Positions 43,194 through 55,053 of a stretch of DNA of 64,000 nt are shown here, in pieces (position 1 is the first letter of the stretch; each line of letters starts with the position of its first letter). Both the position numbers and the translations under genes were made by a program. The notes beneath the pieces were generated by a model. That model ran no database searches, had not been told where the DNA came from, and saw nothing but the letters and a program-made list of their open reading frames with translations. The stretch lies in the NCBI GenBank assembly GCA_032718475.1, contig JAUCBJ010006472.1, positions 1 to 64,000 on the forward strand, in the 5' to 3' direction. The stretch is from Nemertoderma westbladi. Its lineage: Eukaryota; Xenacoelomorpha; Nemertodermatida; Nemertodermatidae.

Positions 43194-43714
43194 TTTCCAC
43201 CCTCCGAGTTCGTTCCACCTTGTACTGTAGTAGTAGATACTATTTTAGTTAATGCCATTGATGATAATTATATATGAGAAACTTATTTACTGTTGACAAA
43301 AACTAAACTTGGAGGAAACCTTCAGGCTCCCCTCTCTCAGCTGTCACCTATAAGGCAGTGAGGGCGCCACATTAACTCCCAATGTTGAATACTCCGTAAC
43401 TATCCAACCCTTTCTTTATTCCCCTAGCCGAAGCCAGCTTCCAATTGTGTTGAGTGAGCACTGATGTCTAAAGTGTCTATCATAGGGACACAACAATGCG
43501 ACATTTCTACAGTTTCTTTATGAAATACCTACTTATTTAAGGTGTTACTTGATGTTTACAAATTATTTTTTACAGAATACAATTTGGCAGTAGGCCTACA
43601 TAAACATTTGTAAACTTAAAAAACGTTTACTTAGAACTATATACATTAGTGGCGCAAATTGACCACAAGTAAAAAAATGATTTCCAGCAAAAATTGACCT
43701 CTAGTAAAATAAAG

Positions 43715-43775
43715 TTTCGTTTATTGTTTTGATTAGAAAACACCGACACAGTAACCTGCTCCTTTCCCTTAATAT
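43715..43775 (-). repeat. Single copy of the 65-bp repeat
   Basis: Contains TTTATTGTTTTGATTAGAAAA and AACCTGCTCCTTTCCCT, the reverse complement of the units at 13,005-13,310. Confidence 0.6.
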
Positions 43776-43959
43776 TTTTAATTAAATTAGATAAAGTTTC
43801 TAAACGTTCTAAACACATATTTTAATGTACTACATGTGGTCATTTTTTTGAGCGTAGATTTCTTAGAACCAAAACCTAGCATCTACTGCAGGCCTACGCA
43901 GAACAAACTACTGTATTATATAAATAAACAGGTAAATAAACGATAATAATTATCCCAAT

Positions 43960-44426
43960 ATGGTATCTCAACATATTATTGTACTATTTCTTCTGGTTTG
44001 TGTGGCCAGCTCAGTGTATTCCGCATCTCAGGCTGAACTAGAGGCGGAGCGCGATGCGTGCAACCAAGGGGGACTCTGCGGTGAACACGCCGTAAAGTGC
44101 GAGATATGTCCCGCTGGATGGCAAGGGAGTGCGACATGTAACACAATCTACTGTGTGTGTGAGGATGGGTACCACGATACCATCAAAGAGACTGGCACCC
44201 ATCGCTGCGGTCAGGTAGGTTGAAGCACCACTGTAGGCCCTACAGTATGTTAACTGTAATTTCCCCTCTTTTCTTGCAATTTTGTAAGTCGAAAAATATA
44301 TTCTGTGACAAAGATGACAAAGATTTTCAAAAAGGCCTACTGTGCCGGTCGGCATTACCCAGTATCTCAAATTTTGCACAAAATCAAGTGTTTTATGTCA
44401 ATCTTACTCACGACAAGAGTAAATAG
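43960..44426 (+). CDS. Secreted cysteine-rich protein
   Basis: The ATG at 43,960 opens a signal peptide (HIIVLFLLVCVASS, likely cut after VYSA). An acidic stretch (AELEAERD) follows, then eight cysteines: ACNQGGLC, KCEIC, TC, YCVC and RC. The exon ends at HRCGQ, donor CAG|GTAGGT (44,218). If not spliced, the frame stops three codons later (88 codons in all). A pyrimidine tract and AAG acceptor at about 44,287 would add, in phase 0, 45 residues with two more cysteines, ending at 44,426; AAG acceptors are weak, so that exon is tentative. A TATATAAAT box lies about 40 bp upstream of the ATG. The CNxGGxC motif is shared with the peptide gene at 16.1-18.4 kb. Extracellular role unknown. Confidence 0.6.
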
Positions 44427-46940
44427 GATTTTGAAATTTCAAAAACCGTGTATTACCATTTTTTGTTTCATTCCATAACCCAGTTATCTGATCTAGTTAC
44501 TGTATATAGAAAATATATATAAAAATTACGTACAGTAGGCGTTATACTGTACATAATAAACCCAGTATCTCACTGTTGTGTTTCACTGAAACATTTGCTG
44601 TCTATAAGCCTAAACTCATTTTATAGATGTCTGCAGTTTCGGAATTCCCTTTTTTTACTCATTTCAGGGGAAGTAGGCCTAATTAAATTCTGGTAAATAA
44701 ATTCTGATTTTTGATTGGTTGGCTAAATTAACCAATGGCTTCCCTTGGTTCTGACAAATTGTTGTTTGATTCCATTGCTTTGATCATCAATCGCAGAACT
44801 TCCTAAGTCTTTTGCGTTTTTCTCAAAATGAAAATTGATGGAGATACTGGGTTTTTCAATGATGGGCCGCGGTGTCAGTACTGCTGAGCTGACAGTACAA
44901 CTGGCACAGCCATCCTAAAAACATCAGCGGCCAAATCGTATATAATTACATCTAAAGTATACTGAATGCAGTTCAATATACTGTATTATCTTTTGTTATC
45001 TTTACCCTTTATTTTATATTTATTACCAGGATGTCTCACCAAAGTAACCGTGTAATACTCTACACTACACCGTGTAATACTTCTCTACATTATAAAGCCG
45101 GGAATTGGTATCAGTCTGTGATGAAATGTGCTTTCCTTCCATCCACAAAATATATATTAACTAATATGTTTTAATTAATAACAGTACCGTGTGGTGTATG
45201 TACATTACACGTACAGTATATTATGGTGTTGAGGTAGATATTATAATGGTATGTGGCTGCAAGGTGGTACATACTTACAGTTTGTATTGCTTTATTTATA
45301 TGTTACGAAATGTTAATGCTTAACTTTATTAAAACTATGACATAAAATATGATATGGTTTTAGCCAACGGCTTTTTGAGTGGTGTAATAATGCAGAGATG
45401 CCGAATGTTTTATCATATGCTTATGATCAGTATTTTCAGACTGAGTTAAATTTACAACCTTATCACGTCAGTCATACAAATAAAATAAATGTTCGGATAC
45501 CCCAACACGTTTGAAAAATTACCTTTCTCGAATTATTATCAAAATTTTTCAAAGATTTTACAAATAGTAAACTCATACCGTCAGCGTGTGAGAAAAAATG
45601 TGGGAAGCACAGCACCTACTAAAAGTTTAGTTATGGGGGTTTTCCTGGGGTGGTGATTCAATTATCAATGTCAGATTTAACGCAGTACTGGGTGTATGTA
45701 TGTCTTTCTGTAAGTTTGTCTGTCTGTCTACGGGCGTCTGACAATATATATGGCCGCAGACTACATAACCCAAATTTTCGTATGATGATTTTTTTCTGTG
45801 ATTTAATTTTCGATTTCAGTTTTCTTGTTTGAAGGAAGGTAGATCTTCTGCCTGTCTGACTGTCCGTATAGTATGTAAATTCAATTTAGCCCCAATATCT
45901 ACAAACTGAATATAGTTCTTTATACAGAACAGGTGAAAACACTAGGATCAAGGCGTGCTATATAGATTACGCCTTGAGTTGACAAGGATACAGTAGAATA
46001 CAACATGGATAGGCGTACACCTCAGTGATTAAAACCAGCAATATTCATTAAACTGTAAGAAGTTAATTAAATTCGAAATTAAAATTTTTAAATTAAATTT
46101 TATTGGACAAAATTTCACGCCCTCTAAAATAAATTATCTAAAATTAATAACTTTTAATTATGCTGTATCCGGTTGAGAAACACCCACCAAGTGGGCTGTT
46201 TAAACGTCTTACGGATGGTTAATGTTAACAACTTGGAATTCAATAAGTCATTTTGGGATGAGATTAATGGGAATATAATGTGTCTCCATGACATTAATCG
46301 GTGGTCAGTCTGACCGGTCAGTCAGTCGGTCGGTTTTTAGTATTTCTGGTGAGTCCGTTTATTTTCTACATTGATTACATTTTTTTTGGGGTGGGGGGGG
46401 GGGGGGGGTGTGGGGTGCGGGGGCGTTGCTATTAAAATAAAATAAAGAGTTTGAACAGTGCATAATAACATGTTTAGGGTTTGAAACAATAAAAATTGGT
46501 GACAATTTGGACATCGATTTGGCTTACTTGTAGTGACTCTCACCTCGGTAGTTAATTTACATGAGATTATTTGCCCTGCATTGGGACACTAGTCGCAAAT
46601 TACAGTTTCCCAAAAATTATTGATTGTGGAATCTCCAATCATAAAACCCAAAATCATAACGATGAAAAAATATAAGACCAAGGTAAACATCATGGGGAAC
46701 TTATATTAAACAGCTGAACTACAATAACGAAAACTGAAACCATATTTACAGTAAATTAGCATCGAATTACTAAATAAAGTCTTTATTGTATTATCTAATA
46801 GGTAGGCCAACGGGTATGGATTGGATATGGAATGCATAATAGTTTTTCTAAAAAAACTAAATTCAACTACTGAAATACAAACAGTCTAGTAATTAGAGAA
46901 GATCAACTGCAATTGATTAATAAATAATTAATTAATATCT
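44427..46940. other. Intergenic, no gene seen
   Basis: AT-rich. It has a short TGTCTGTC run at 45,705-45,730 and a G tract (about 46,389-46,409). This is the 3' flank of the zinc-finger gene. No further exon of the cysteine-rich gene could be recognised. Confidence 0.5.
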
Positions 46941-49900
46941 CTATGGACTGTCAATTAATTCATCTAAATCCACCGTGTCTGATTCGATAATAATACCATT
47001 TCGCAAACGGGATGACCGATATACGTCGGAGCAGTTAGTCGGCAATGGGGCCTCGACAACAGCAGTCCGACGGTCTGGGGAAGTCCGACCATCTCGAGCC
47101 GTCCGACTTCCACACTCTGCGGCGCCGACGGCCGTCCGACCGTTACTATCCGATATATCGAGCAGGCTAACCGAACTGCGACCTTCCGCCGAGCCGCTGC
47201 ACGCGGTGAAGGCATCGCTGCCCGGGATACCCAGTTGGTTAATCAACATGTTGAGGTTGTCCTGAAGGCTCTGCGAGTCTAGAGTACGCATGGGGGTGGT
47301 GACGGGCTCGGGTCTGCTCACAAGAACGTATTCAACCCCTCCGCTACCGTCCATAAGCATCGCCATATCCTCGTTCACACGCACGGCTTGTTGTCCGCAA
47401 ACATTTACTGCATCCATATTCGCTAGGTGACCACTCCTCGCTAGATCACCTTGGGACGTCGTTACTCTGTTACTACTCGCGTATGATTGGACGGCTGTAA
47501 GACTCAAAGACGGTTGACTGACCCGAACATCCTTATCCACCGATTGGTTACCCGCTTTACCAGCGAGGTTCTTACCTTTTTGCCTAACTCCCGAATCGTT
47601 TACCCTTTCTGACGAATGAACCTCCTCCAAACGATCCAATTCCAACAAATGGTTGACGCCACGCCGTCTGTGTTTACTCTCGTGGCGATTGCGAACTATA
47701 ACAGTGCGAAACCTGTCGCCGCAAATGCGACACGCGAAATTGTCCGTAGAAGAGTGCTGATGCATGTGCACCTTGAGGGAACTCATGTTGGCCAGACTTT
47801 TGTTGCATATTTGACACTCGACCAGCTTGAGTTTCTGGGACGCGTGCGTGCGGAGATGGGTAGTGAGCGTCGACTTGACGCGAAACATCCGCCCGCAGCG
47901 CTCGCACCTGTACGGCTTGGATCCCGTGTGCACGAGGAGATGACGCTGCAAGTCGGACGGTTTATCGAAGGATTTCCCACAAACCGTGCAAGTGTGTTTC
48001 TTTTTATGCGAGAAATGGAAGTGATGACTATAAATGACCTCCTGTTGGGCGGCCACGTTGTTTACGACCTGCGTTAGGGGGTCGCTGGCCGCGTATTGGC
48101 CGACAGTTGAACCTATCGGCGCCGTTACGTCCACTACAATAGAACCCAACTGCGGCCGATCTTTACTACTGTTATGGGGTTTATTCACCCGCGTTTTAGG
48201 GCAGGAAACATCTGTAGAGTTACGAGTCCTGAATTCTAACGACTTTGCACTTTTCCCTCGGTCGTACAAACATTTAAACGTATGTCTCTTATAAGAAGAT
48301 TCCGAAATAAACGACTTGAAGCAGATCTTACAGGAGTAGGAAGCGACTTGTTTCTCGCGTTTACGTACGTTCGGACTCCGGTGTTTCTGTGTGCGGATGT
48401 GTTCCAGCAGTAGGGCTCGCGTCTCGAACACGTTGCTGCACAGATGGCAGGCGTGCGGCCGATCTGCGGCGGCGGATTTACGGGACATCCGGCGGGTCTG
48501 GCGTTGCGCCGGTCGGCGGGTGTTGGGGCCGCCGGCTGAGGCGCGGGTTCGCTGCTGGGTGGGAGGCGGGGAGGGGGGAGGGGGTCGTTGGAGGGGGCTG
48601 GGCCCCCTGCCTGGAGGGGGCTCCGTGGGGGGCTCGATGTATAACTGCTCGGATTGCGGGGGGAACAAGCTGTCCGGGTATTGGATTGGGTTACTTTCGG
48701 GAAGTGGCGTTCGTTGCGGCGAATTAAACAACGCCACGGGGTTCACAACGCCGCCTATTTGGTGAGTCCAGTCGTTGAGGCAACTGAAACTCATATCGCC
48801 GGTCGCTAGGTTGCCGCGATCGAACGCCGGCTGCAGGTCGAGCGCTCGCACCAACGCAGACATGTGTGTGTCGCTTAGCAACGAGGTGTCCCAGTTGTGT
48901 AGGTTGAGTCCGTCCACGAGCGCGGAGGAATCCTGTTGCTCATCGAATCCCGTTCCGGAACAGTTGTAGTCCAACATCGAGGGACTCACGTGCAACTCCG
49001 GGAGGTCGGTGCCTGGAGTCCCCGCTAAGGGCGTCAGGGAGGCGAGGGTTGGTTGAGACTGCGGGAACATTGCGGGAGTTGCTTGCTGCACCATAGCTGG
49101 ATTGTCTGGTTGGTTCCGGAACGCACCCTGTTAAAAATAAAAAAATAAAAACAAATGTTTCAATCAATATTATTAATCAATAGGCCTCAAGAAAAAGTGA
49201 ATTGTATCTGATTAAAAGTGCGGTAAATTAGCAGCTGTCTAGTGAAAGTTAGTGGAACCAGTTATTAATACAGGTAGCCTTGGCCGCTTGGGTGAAACGG
49301 CTACTGTCCTATGATACAGTTCTAAAGTAATATTTAAAGAATCTAAAAAAACAACGGTAAAATTCTTGTAACTCTGGATTTGAACAGAGGGACAGGAACA
49401 TTTCGTTTACGACAGGAACACATGTTGTTTTCATTTGTTTTCGGGCTTTTTATTTTATAGGTTCTATTTCTAATTATCAGTATCAGCGGATGTTGACTGT
49501 TGTTATCAAATCAGTTTAATTAAAATAATAAGTTAAAAATAATTTCATTCCAACGCAAATTAATTAATAATAGCGCACAAATATTTACGGATATTATATA
49601 AAATATATTTAATGAAAACTATTTTTCCACCTTTGCCCGTATCGGCCTACTTTACATGAAAACTAAAAGACTTCATCATCTTGTTGACACTAAGTTATTT
49701 GTTATTTAGTTAGACCAGCTATTTAGAATTGTATTCTGCTTTATTCGTAACATATTTAAAACTTTTTATTGATGTTAGTCTTAGTATTATTCACAGCTCT
49801 ATAGTTTTTTATGTAATTACTAGACTACTTCGTCTACTATACAGTTGTACTACTTGATGGTTAGGCCCTAAATATTTTTTTCAATCGGCTTTCAGATATT

Positions 49901-52900
49901 TATAACGTATCTTTATATTTATAACTCTCTAACTTATTATAAAGGAAAAAATGTATAAATTTAGTTCACTATTCTCGAGGTATAATATATTGAATTTACC
50001 GATAGCCATCATAATAGTGAAATAACTATATACAACATGTCCCAGAATATAGTGTCGTAATTCAGTGACACGCCCCCCCCCCCCCCCCCAAATTTTTCTA
50101 CAAATCTTAATGAGATTGTATGAAATTTGAAACAGAGATAGTTTCACCTACCTCCTCCTTGCTGGGTGAGCCAGAATTTTAATTTTTGCTTTCATTCTTT
50201 AGCTACAAGTGTTTGAAAAAGGTGTCTCCGGTGATATTGCACCAGTTACACCGCAGTTATTCTTTAAACATTTAGTGATTTGTTGGTACTAGTGGAAAGC
50301 TGACCGTGCAAAGATTCCAAATATGTAAAAATATTTGAATTTGGTTGGGAAATAGCTGAGATATGGGCATTCGAATGTTGCATGTATTAGCTTCCACTGC
50401 AGGCCATTTATTCTATTAAATAAATACACAATGTTCTAGAACATTTTGATTATGTGGGAATATCTATAAACTAGTATTATCATGTAGGCATTGCATTGTT
50501 GCCAAGCTACTTATGAGATAAACAAAATGTTCTAGAACATTGTGTATTTATTAATTGAAGAAATGGCCTGCAGCGGAAGCAAATACATGCAAATTTCGAA
50601 TGCCAATAACTCAGCTATTTCCCAACCAAATTCAAATATTTTTACATATTTGGAATCCTTGCACGGTCAGCTTTCCACTAGTACCAACAAATCACTAAAT
50701 GTTTGAAGAATAACTGCGGTGAAACTTGTGCACGACGGAGACACTTTTTTTAAACGCTTGTAGCTAAAGAATGAAAGCGAAAATAAAAATTCTGGCTCAC
50801 CCAGTCAGTGGTCGGGAGGTGAAACTATCTCTGATTCAAATTTCATGCAATCTCATTAAGATTTGTAGAAAAATTTGGGGGGGGGGGGGGGGGGGGGGGC
50901 GTGTACCTGAATAACGACACTATATTCCAGGACATGGTGTATTTAAGTGGTGGCAATAAAGTAGGCTTTTTTCGTCGAGCGATTTTATTTGGCGAGCGTA
51001 GCGAGACAAATAAGAAAGCAAAACAAAAAATGTTACTTTTTACCACCACTTACGTCGTATTATTTCTGGTAAGTCTTCTCTCACTTTTATCTGGGCCTAT
51101 TTCAGCATAAATATCGTCCTTCGAAGCTTCTTTCATGGTGAAATACGGGCATTACTATACCCAGGGTACCCATAGTTTGACCAATTTTTTTCATATAAAA
51201 AGGCTTTTTTCATTAGATTTTTTTCTAGAACAAATATTGACCTTCTGACAGTAGGATGGTATTTTTTTCCAAAAAATGTTTTAGAATAAAAAATGTGTTC
51301 TAGAACATAAATATTTATCAAAATTGATAATTAACACTTCTTCAATAACATTTATAAAAAAGTAGAAAAAAATAGCTAAAAGTAAAAATATAAAATGTGT
51401 TCTAGAACAAAAAAAAGTGTTCTAGAACAAAAATATTTATCAAAATTGATTGCTAACACGTGTTCTAACATTTATATAAAAACTTAAGCAAAAACTAGCT
51501 AGTAGCTAGTATTAGAAATTATCTATTTAAATGCAATAATTAATGTCATTGAAACATTACTTTTTTTGTTAACAAAAAAAGTGTTATTTTTATGTCAAAC
51601 TACAACGTCTTTGACAAAAAAGTGACTTACAGTTACAGCAAATAAAAAATGTTCTACGTTTCTTCCAATGCATTTAAAAACAGCAAATACCAGAAACCTT
51701 ACAATAGGAAAAATTTGTGATCGATTAACAAAATTAGTATCCTTCCCTCCACGTATATAACTCACCGCTGTTTGGCCCCACGAGACTGTGGATGAATTGT
51801 GTCGCGTCGTGAAGGATTGTGTAGCCTGGTAGGTTGGATTCTGTAGCTGGGGATCGGATCTCTGAGTCCCAAGATCGGTAAGGTGTTGAAACAACGCAGG
51901 GTTGATCTGGGAGTGTTCTGATCCCGCAATGAGCCCATCGGGGAGCTGCACCGGCATGTGGGACGCACCGTTGGCGTGATGCACCGACAAGGCGCGGCTT
52001 TGTGGTGGGTTGTCCGATCTCAGCGCGTTGAGGTGCGTCGCCATATGATTCATACACGAGTCCAAACAAGCGAACCTTCGGAAACAATACGGACACAGAT
52101 AGGGTTTATTGTCGTCGTGAATAACGCGTGTATGCCGATCCAGACTGCCTTTAGTGGTAAAACTCACGGAACAAATGGAACACCGGAAGTTTTTTAGACC
52201 GGCGTGAGTACCAATATGGGCTTTGAGTGAGTGGCTTCTGGTAAATCGCTTCTCGCAGTGGAGGCAGGTGTAAGGCCGGTTGCTATTATTGTGGAAGCGA
52301 CTGTGTTGCTTCAAATGAATCAATTTACGGAACGATTTATTGCAGATGTGGCAAGGGTAGTCCAACCTAGGCGGCGGTTCAACCTGCTTCACTTGTCCGC
52401 TTTCCGCTATAAATAAGGGTGCCGACATCGGGTGTATGAGAGGCGGCTGCCCCTCCTGGGCTTCGGATCGCAACAGTTCCCTCGATGACAGGTAGTGGCG
52501 GCTGCGGAAGTGGGCGTCACGGTGGGCGACTGTGCGGAAGGTACGCTCGCACAATGTGCAGGAGTACGGACGGGAACCCGTATGTATGCGCATGTGGACC
52601 TTGAGAGAGGCTGAGGAAGCGAACCCTTTCTGGCAAACCGCGCAAACTTCGTCTTTAACACCGTAATGCATTTTAAAATGTACCTTCAAAGCGCTCTTAC
52701 ACGAGTATTGTTTGTTGCAGTAGTTGCAACGATACGGCTTTTCATTCGTGTGTGTACGAGTATGCCGCACTATATCGCATACCTTTTTAAAAGCTCTATG
52801 ACAATATTGACATCGGTAACCATCCTTCGTTTTGCACAGTGATGGAAGATTGCTCCCGCAATCGTTGGGCTGATTGTCACTCATTTTACGCAGGACGTGA

Positions 52901-55053
52901 TTCCTGAGAGACATTCTCACACTAATAGTGTTTGCTCCTGAACCTTCAGACACAACCTTATCGGCATTACTTGTCGTGCGTACCATATGTGAGTTTGAAG
53001 TTATATCGTCACATTGTTTGGGCCTATCTGTTTCCTTAGTTACAGTGTGTATATTTCCATAGTTACCCAGTAACTCGGATACCGCCTTGTGGAATTGATT
53101 CTGAAGACGTGTCGTGCTCCCAACCCAACTCTCTACTGGTTTGGGTTTATTAATTGGACGCCCACGGGATGAAACAGATGGCTGACAATGATCAACAGCT
53201 TCCAAGTCCGACAACTTCTTTCGCAATATTTGACTTTTCATCGCATCGCGCAGAACTTCGTCGCATTCTGGATGCATTCTAGAGTAATGCAACTTAAGTG
53301 TTCTGGTTTTGTCGTAACTACACGAGCAATAGTTGCACTGAAAGCGTTGCGTAACATCGGATTCATTTGACGGCTGTAACTCTTGATGTGCATTCCTGAG
53401 GTGAACTTTAAGATTCCCCCTATGGGAGAATGTCGCACTGCAGTGAGGACAAGCAACTGGTCTCAGGGATTTCTCCGTGTGAACACTGGCCATGTGACGA
53501 GTCAGAGTTTCTTTTTGGTTGAAGGACTTATCGCATTTGTCGCAGGGAAAGGGTTTATCGCCAGTGTGAATCCGGTAATGTCTGCGTAGTTGAGCCGGTC
53601 TTGCGAAGGATTTAAAGCACTGTTTACAGCTTTTATCATTGTTTCTGTAACGATAAATCTTGATCCGAACTTTATCTGAATCTGCCAGGGTTTCACCAGT
53701 TTCACATTCAGACAAAGCAATAGATTTCGGTAAACCATTGACGTTGATTGCAGGTTGAGAATTTCTTCCCGAATTCGTTGTCGTATCTCCATTAGCGTCC
53801 GCTACAATACCGCTACATTCAGTAACATTAACAACACTCGCTCTCGAAGCAGATGGCGAATTACTGTCGCCAACATTAGGAGCTGACAAGGGTGTTTGCG
53901 TTTTGCTAAACTTCAATATACTATGAGTGGGTATATTTATTGTGTACTGTTCGTCATGACAATCGTTAATATGTTTTAATATTTGGTTCATTGATTGAAA
54001 TCCAACATCACCACAAATGTTACATATCAATTCTTCATCTCGCATGTGCATTACAATATGAGATATTAATCCAGCCCTTCTTCGAAAAACACGCTTACAC
54101 TGAGAGCAAATTAGGGGTTGTGATGAATCTGAATGGATAATTTTGTGTAATTCCAAATTCTTCATAAAATTAAATTCCATGTCACAATCTTCACATTTAT
54201 AAGGGCGAGCCAACAAATGTTCTTGAATATGTAAATCGAATTTCGAATATACCTTGAATATTGACGGACAATAATCGCATTTGAACGGAGGTTTTTTTGA
54301 AATAGTTCTGATATTCGGTGGCGATTCGATTGGGGTTTTAGAAACATCTGAATCAAGTAAATCGGTGTTATCAATAACATTAGATTCACACAAATTAACA
54401 TTAAAATGTTGAAATATCTCATTTGGAGGAGCGGCCATCGATAAATTACGGTTAGTAACATCCTGAAATGTGGCAACACTAGAAACCAAAGGCCATGAGT
54501 TAGTTCCTGTGAAGTATAAGGGTATACCCTGGCTTGCCACAATCGATGGAGCACCAACACTTAGCTGTGATTCAACGGTTACAGGTAATATTCTACCTGC
54601 TACATTATATACGGATAATTCACCAGTAGTTGCGTCTCTGATTTGAATAAGATTAGTTGGGATTGACGTAGTGTAATTATTAGTATTACTGGTAGAATGT
54701 GTCGCCATAATTTGGGGATTTTGGGAACAAACATTTTGGCTGTCTGATATGTTTCGAGACATCAATAAATTGGCATTTGAAAGTGTTCCATAACGCAGAC
54801 CTAATTCATTCACTACTTCCACATTAGAAACGCTAATTTCCTCAGTATTGACATATCTTTCAAGGGCATTTATATCAGGTAGATTATCCAAATCATTTGG
54901 ATCTGCAGCTATATCAAGTTGTTTATCACCGTATGTAGTTGGTATCGTAGTATTACGAGCTGTCCCGCCTGTGAGAATGTTAAAATCGTGAATCCAATCG
55001 CAGTCAGACGAAAGTTGACTAATGGAAGAGATTCTATGATCAGTTGCATCCAT
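46941..55053 (-). CDS. Large C2H2 zinc-finger protein, two long exons
   Basis: Exon A runs 55,053-51,766 (1,096 codons) and ends at donor GTGAGT. Exon B runs 49,127-46,941 (729 codons with stop) and starts after TTTTTAACAG. Both junctions are phase 0, so they join cleanly to a protein of 1,824 residues. Exon A has an acidic, Asn/Ser-rich N-terminus of about 250 residues and then 16 C2H2 fingers in groups of four, four, four and four. Exon B has a Pro-rich linker and about six fingers, including one C2HC (YSCKICFKSF..H..C), and an acidic end (VDLDELIDSP). Such proteins are nuclear DNA-binding regulators. Alternatively exon B is a separate gene starting at the ATG at 49,094; transcripts would decide. 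Exon B is GC-rich compared with exon A. Confidence 0.65.
50031..50941. mobile_element. 911-bp foldback element with approximately 420-bp arms
   Basis: The left arm 50,031-50,451 and right arm 50,522-50,941 are near-perfect inverted copies separated by a loop of about 70 bp. The ends read TACACCATGTCC(T/C)(G/A)GAATAT and are followed by a C run (50,073-50,089) and mirror G run (50,877-50,899). TA flanks both ends, compatible with a Tc1/mariner-type MITE; this is inference. The arms are as similar as a young or gene-converted hairpin would be. A relic end occurs at 21,879. Confidence 0.9.
51226..51427. promoter_or_regulatory. Cluster of TTCTAGAA heat-shock-like palindromes
   Basis: TTCTAGAA occurs at 51,233, 51,298, 51,400 and 51,420, with two more in the foldback arms (50,434 and 50,530). 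nTTCnnGAAn is the inverted core of heat-shock elements. A functional element usually has three alternating nGAAn units; here they are dimers in AT-rich sequence. Function is not shown. Confidence 0.3.

Larger units (their letters stand above)
49128..51765 (-). other. Intron of the large zinc-finger gene
   Basis: A 2.64-kb intron with the 911-bp hairpin element at 50,031-50,941 and a cluster of TTCTAGAA palindromes. Flanks are AT-rich. No exon with fingers was seen in it. Confidence 0.55.

Noticed and set aside
47616-48077. 153-codon plus frame over the zinc-finger exon
   Set aside because: Antisense of a C2H2 finger block; no domain of its own.
48389-48765. Gly/Arg/Cys-rich plus frames near 48.5 kb
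   Set aside because: Antisense of the Pro-rich linker in zinc-finger exon B.
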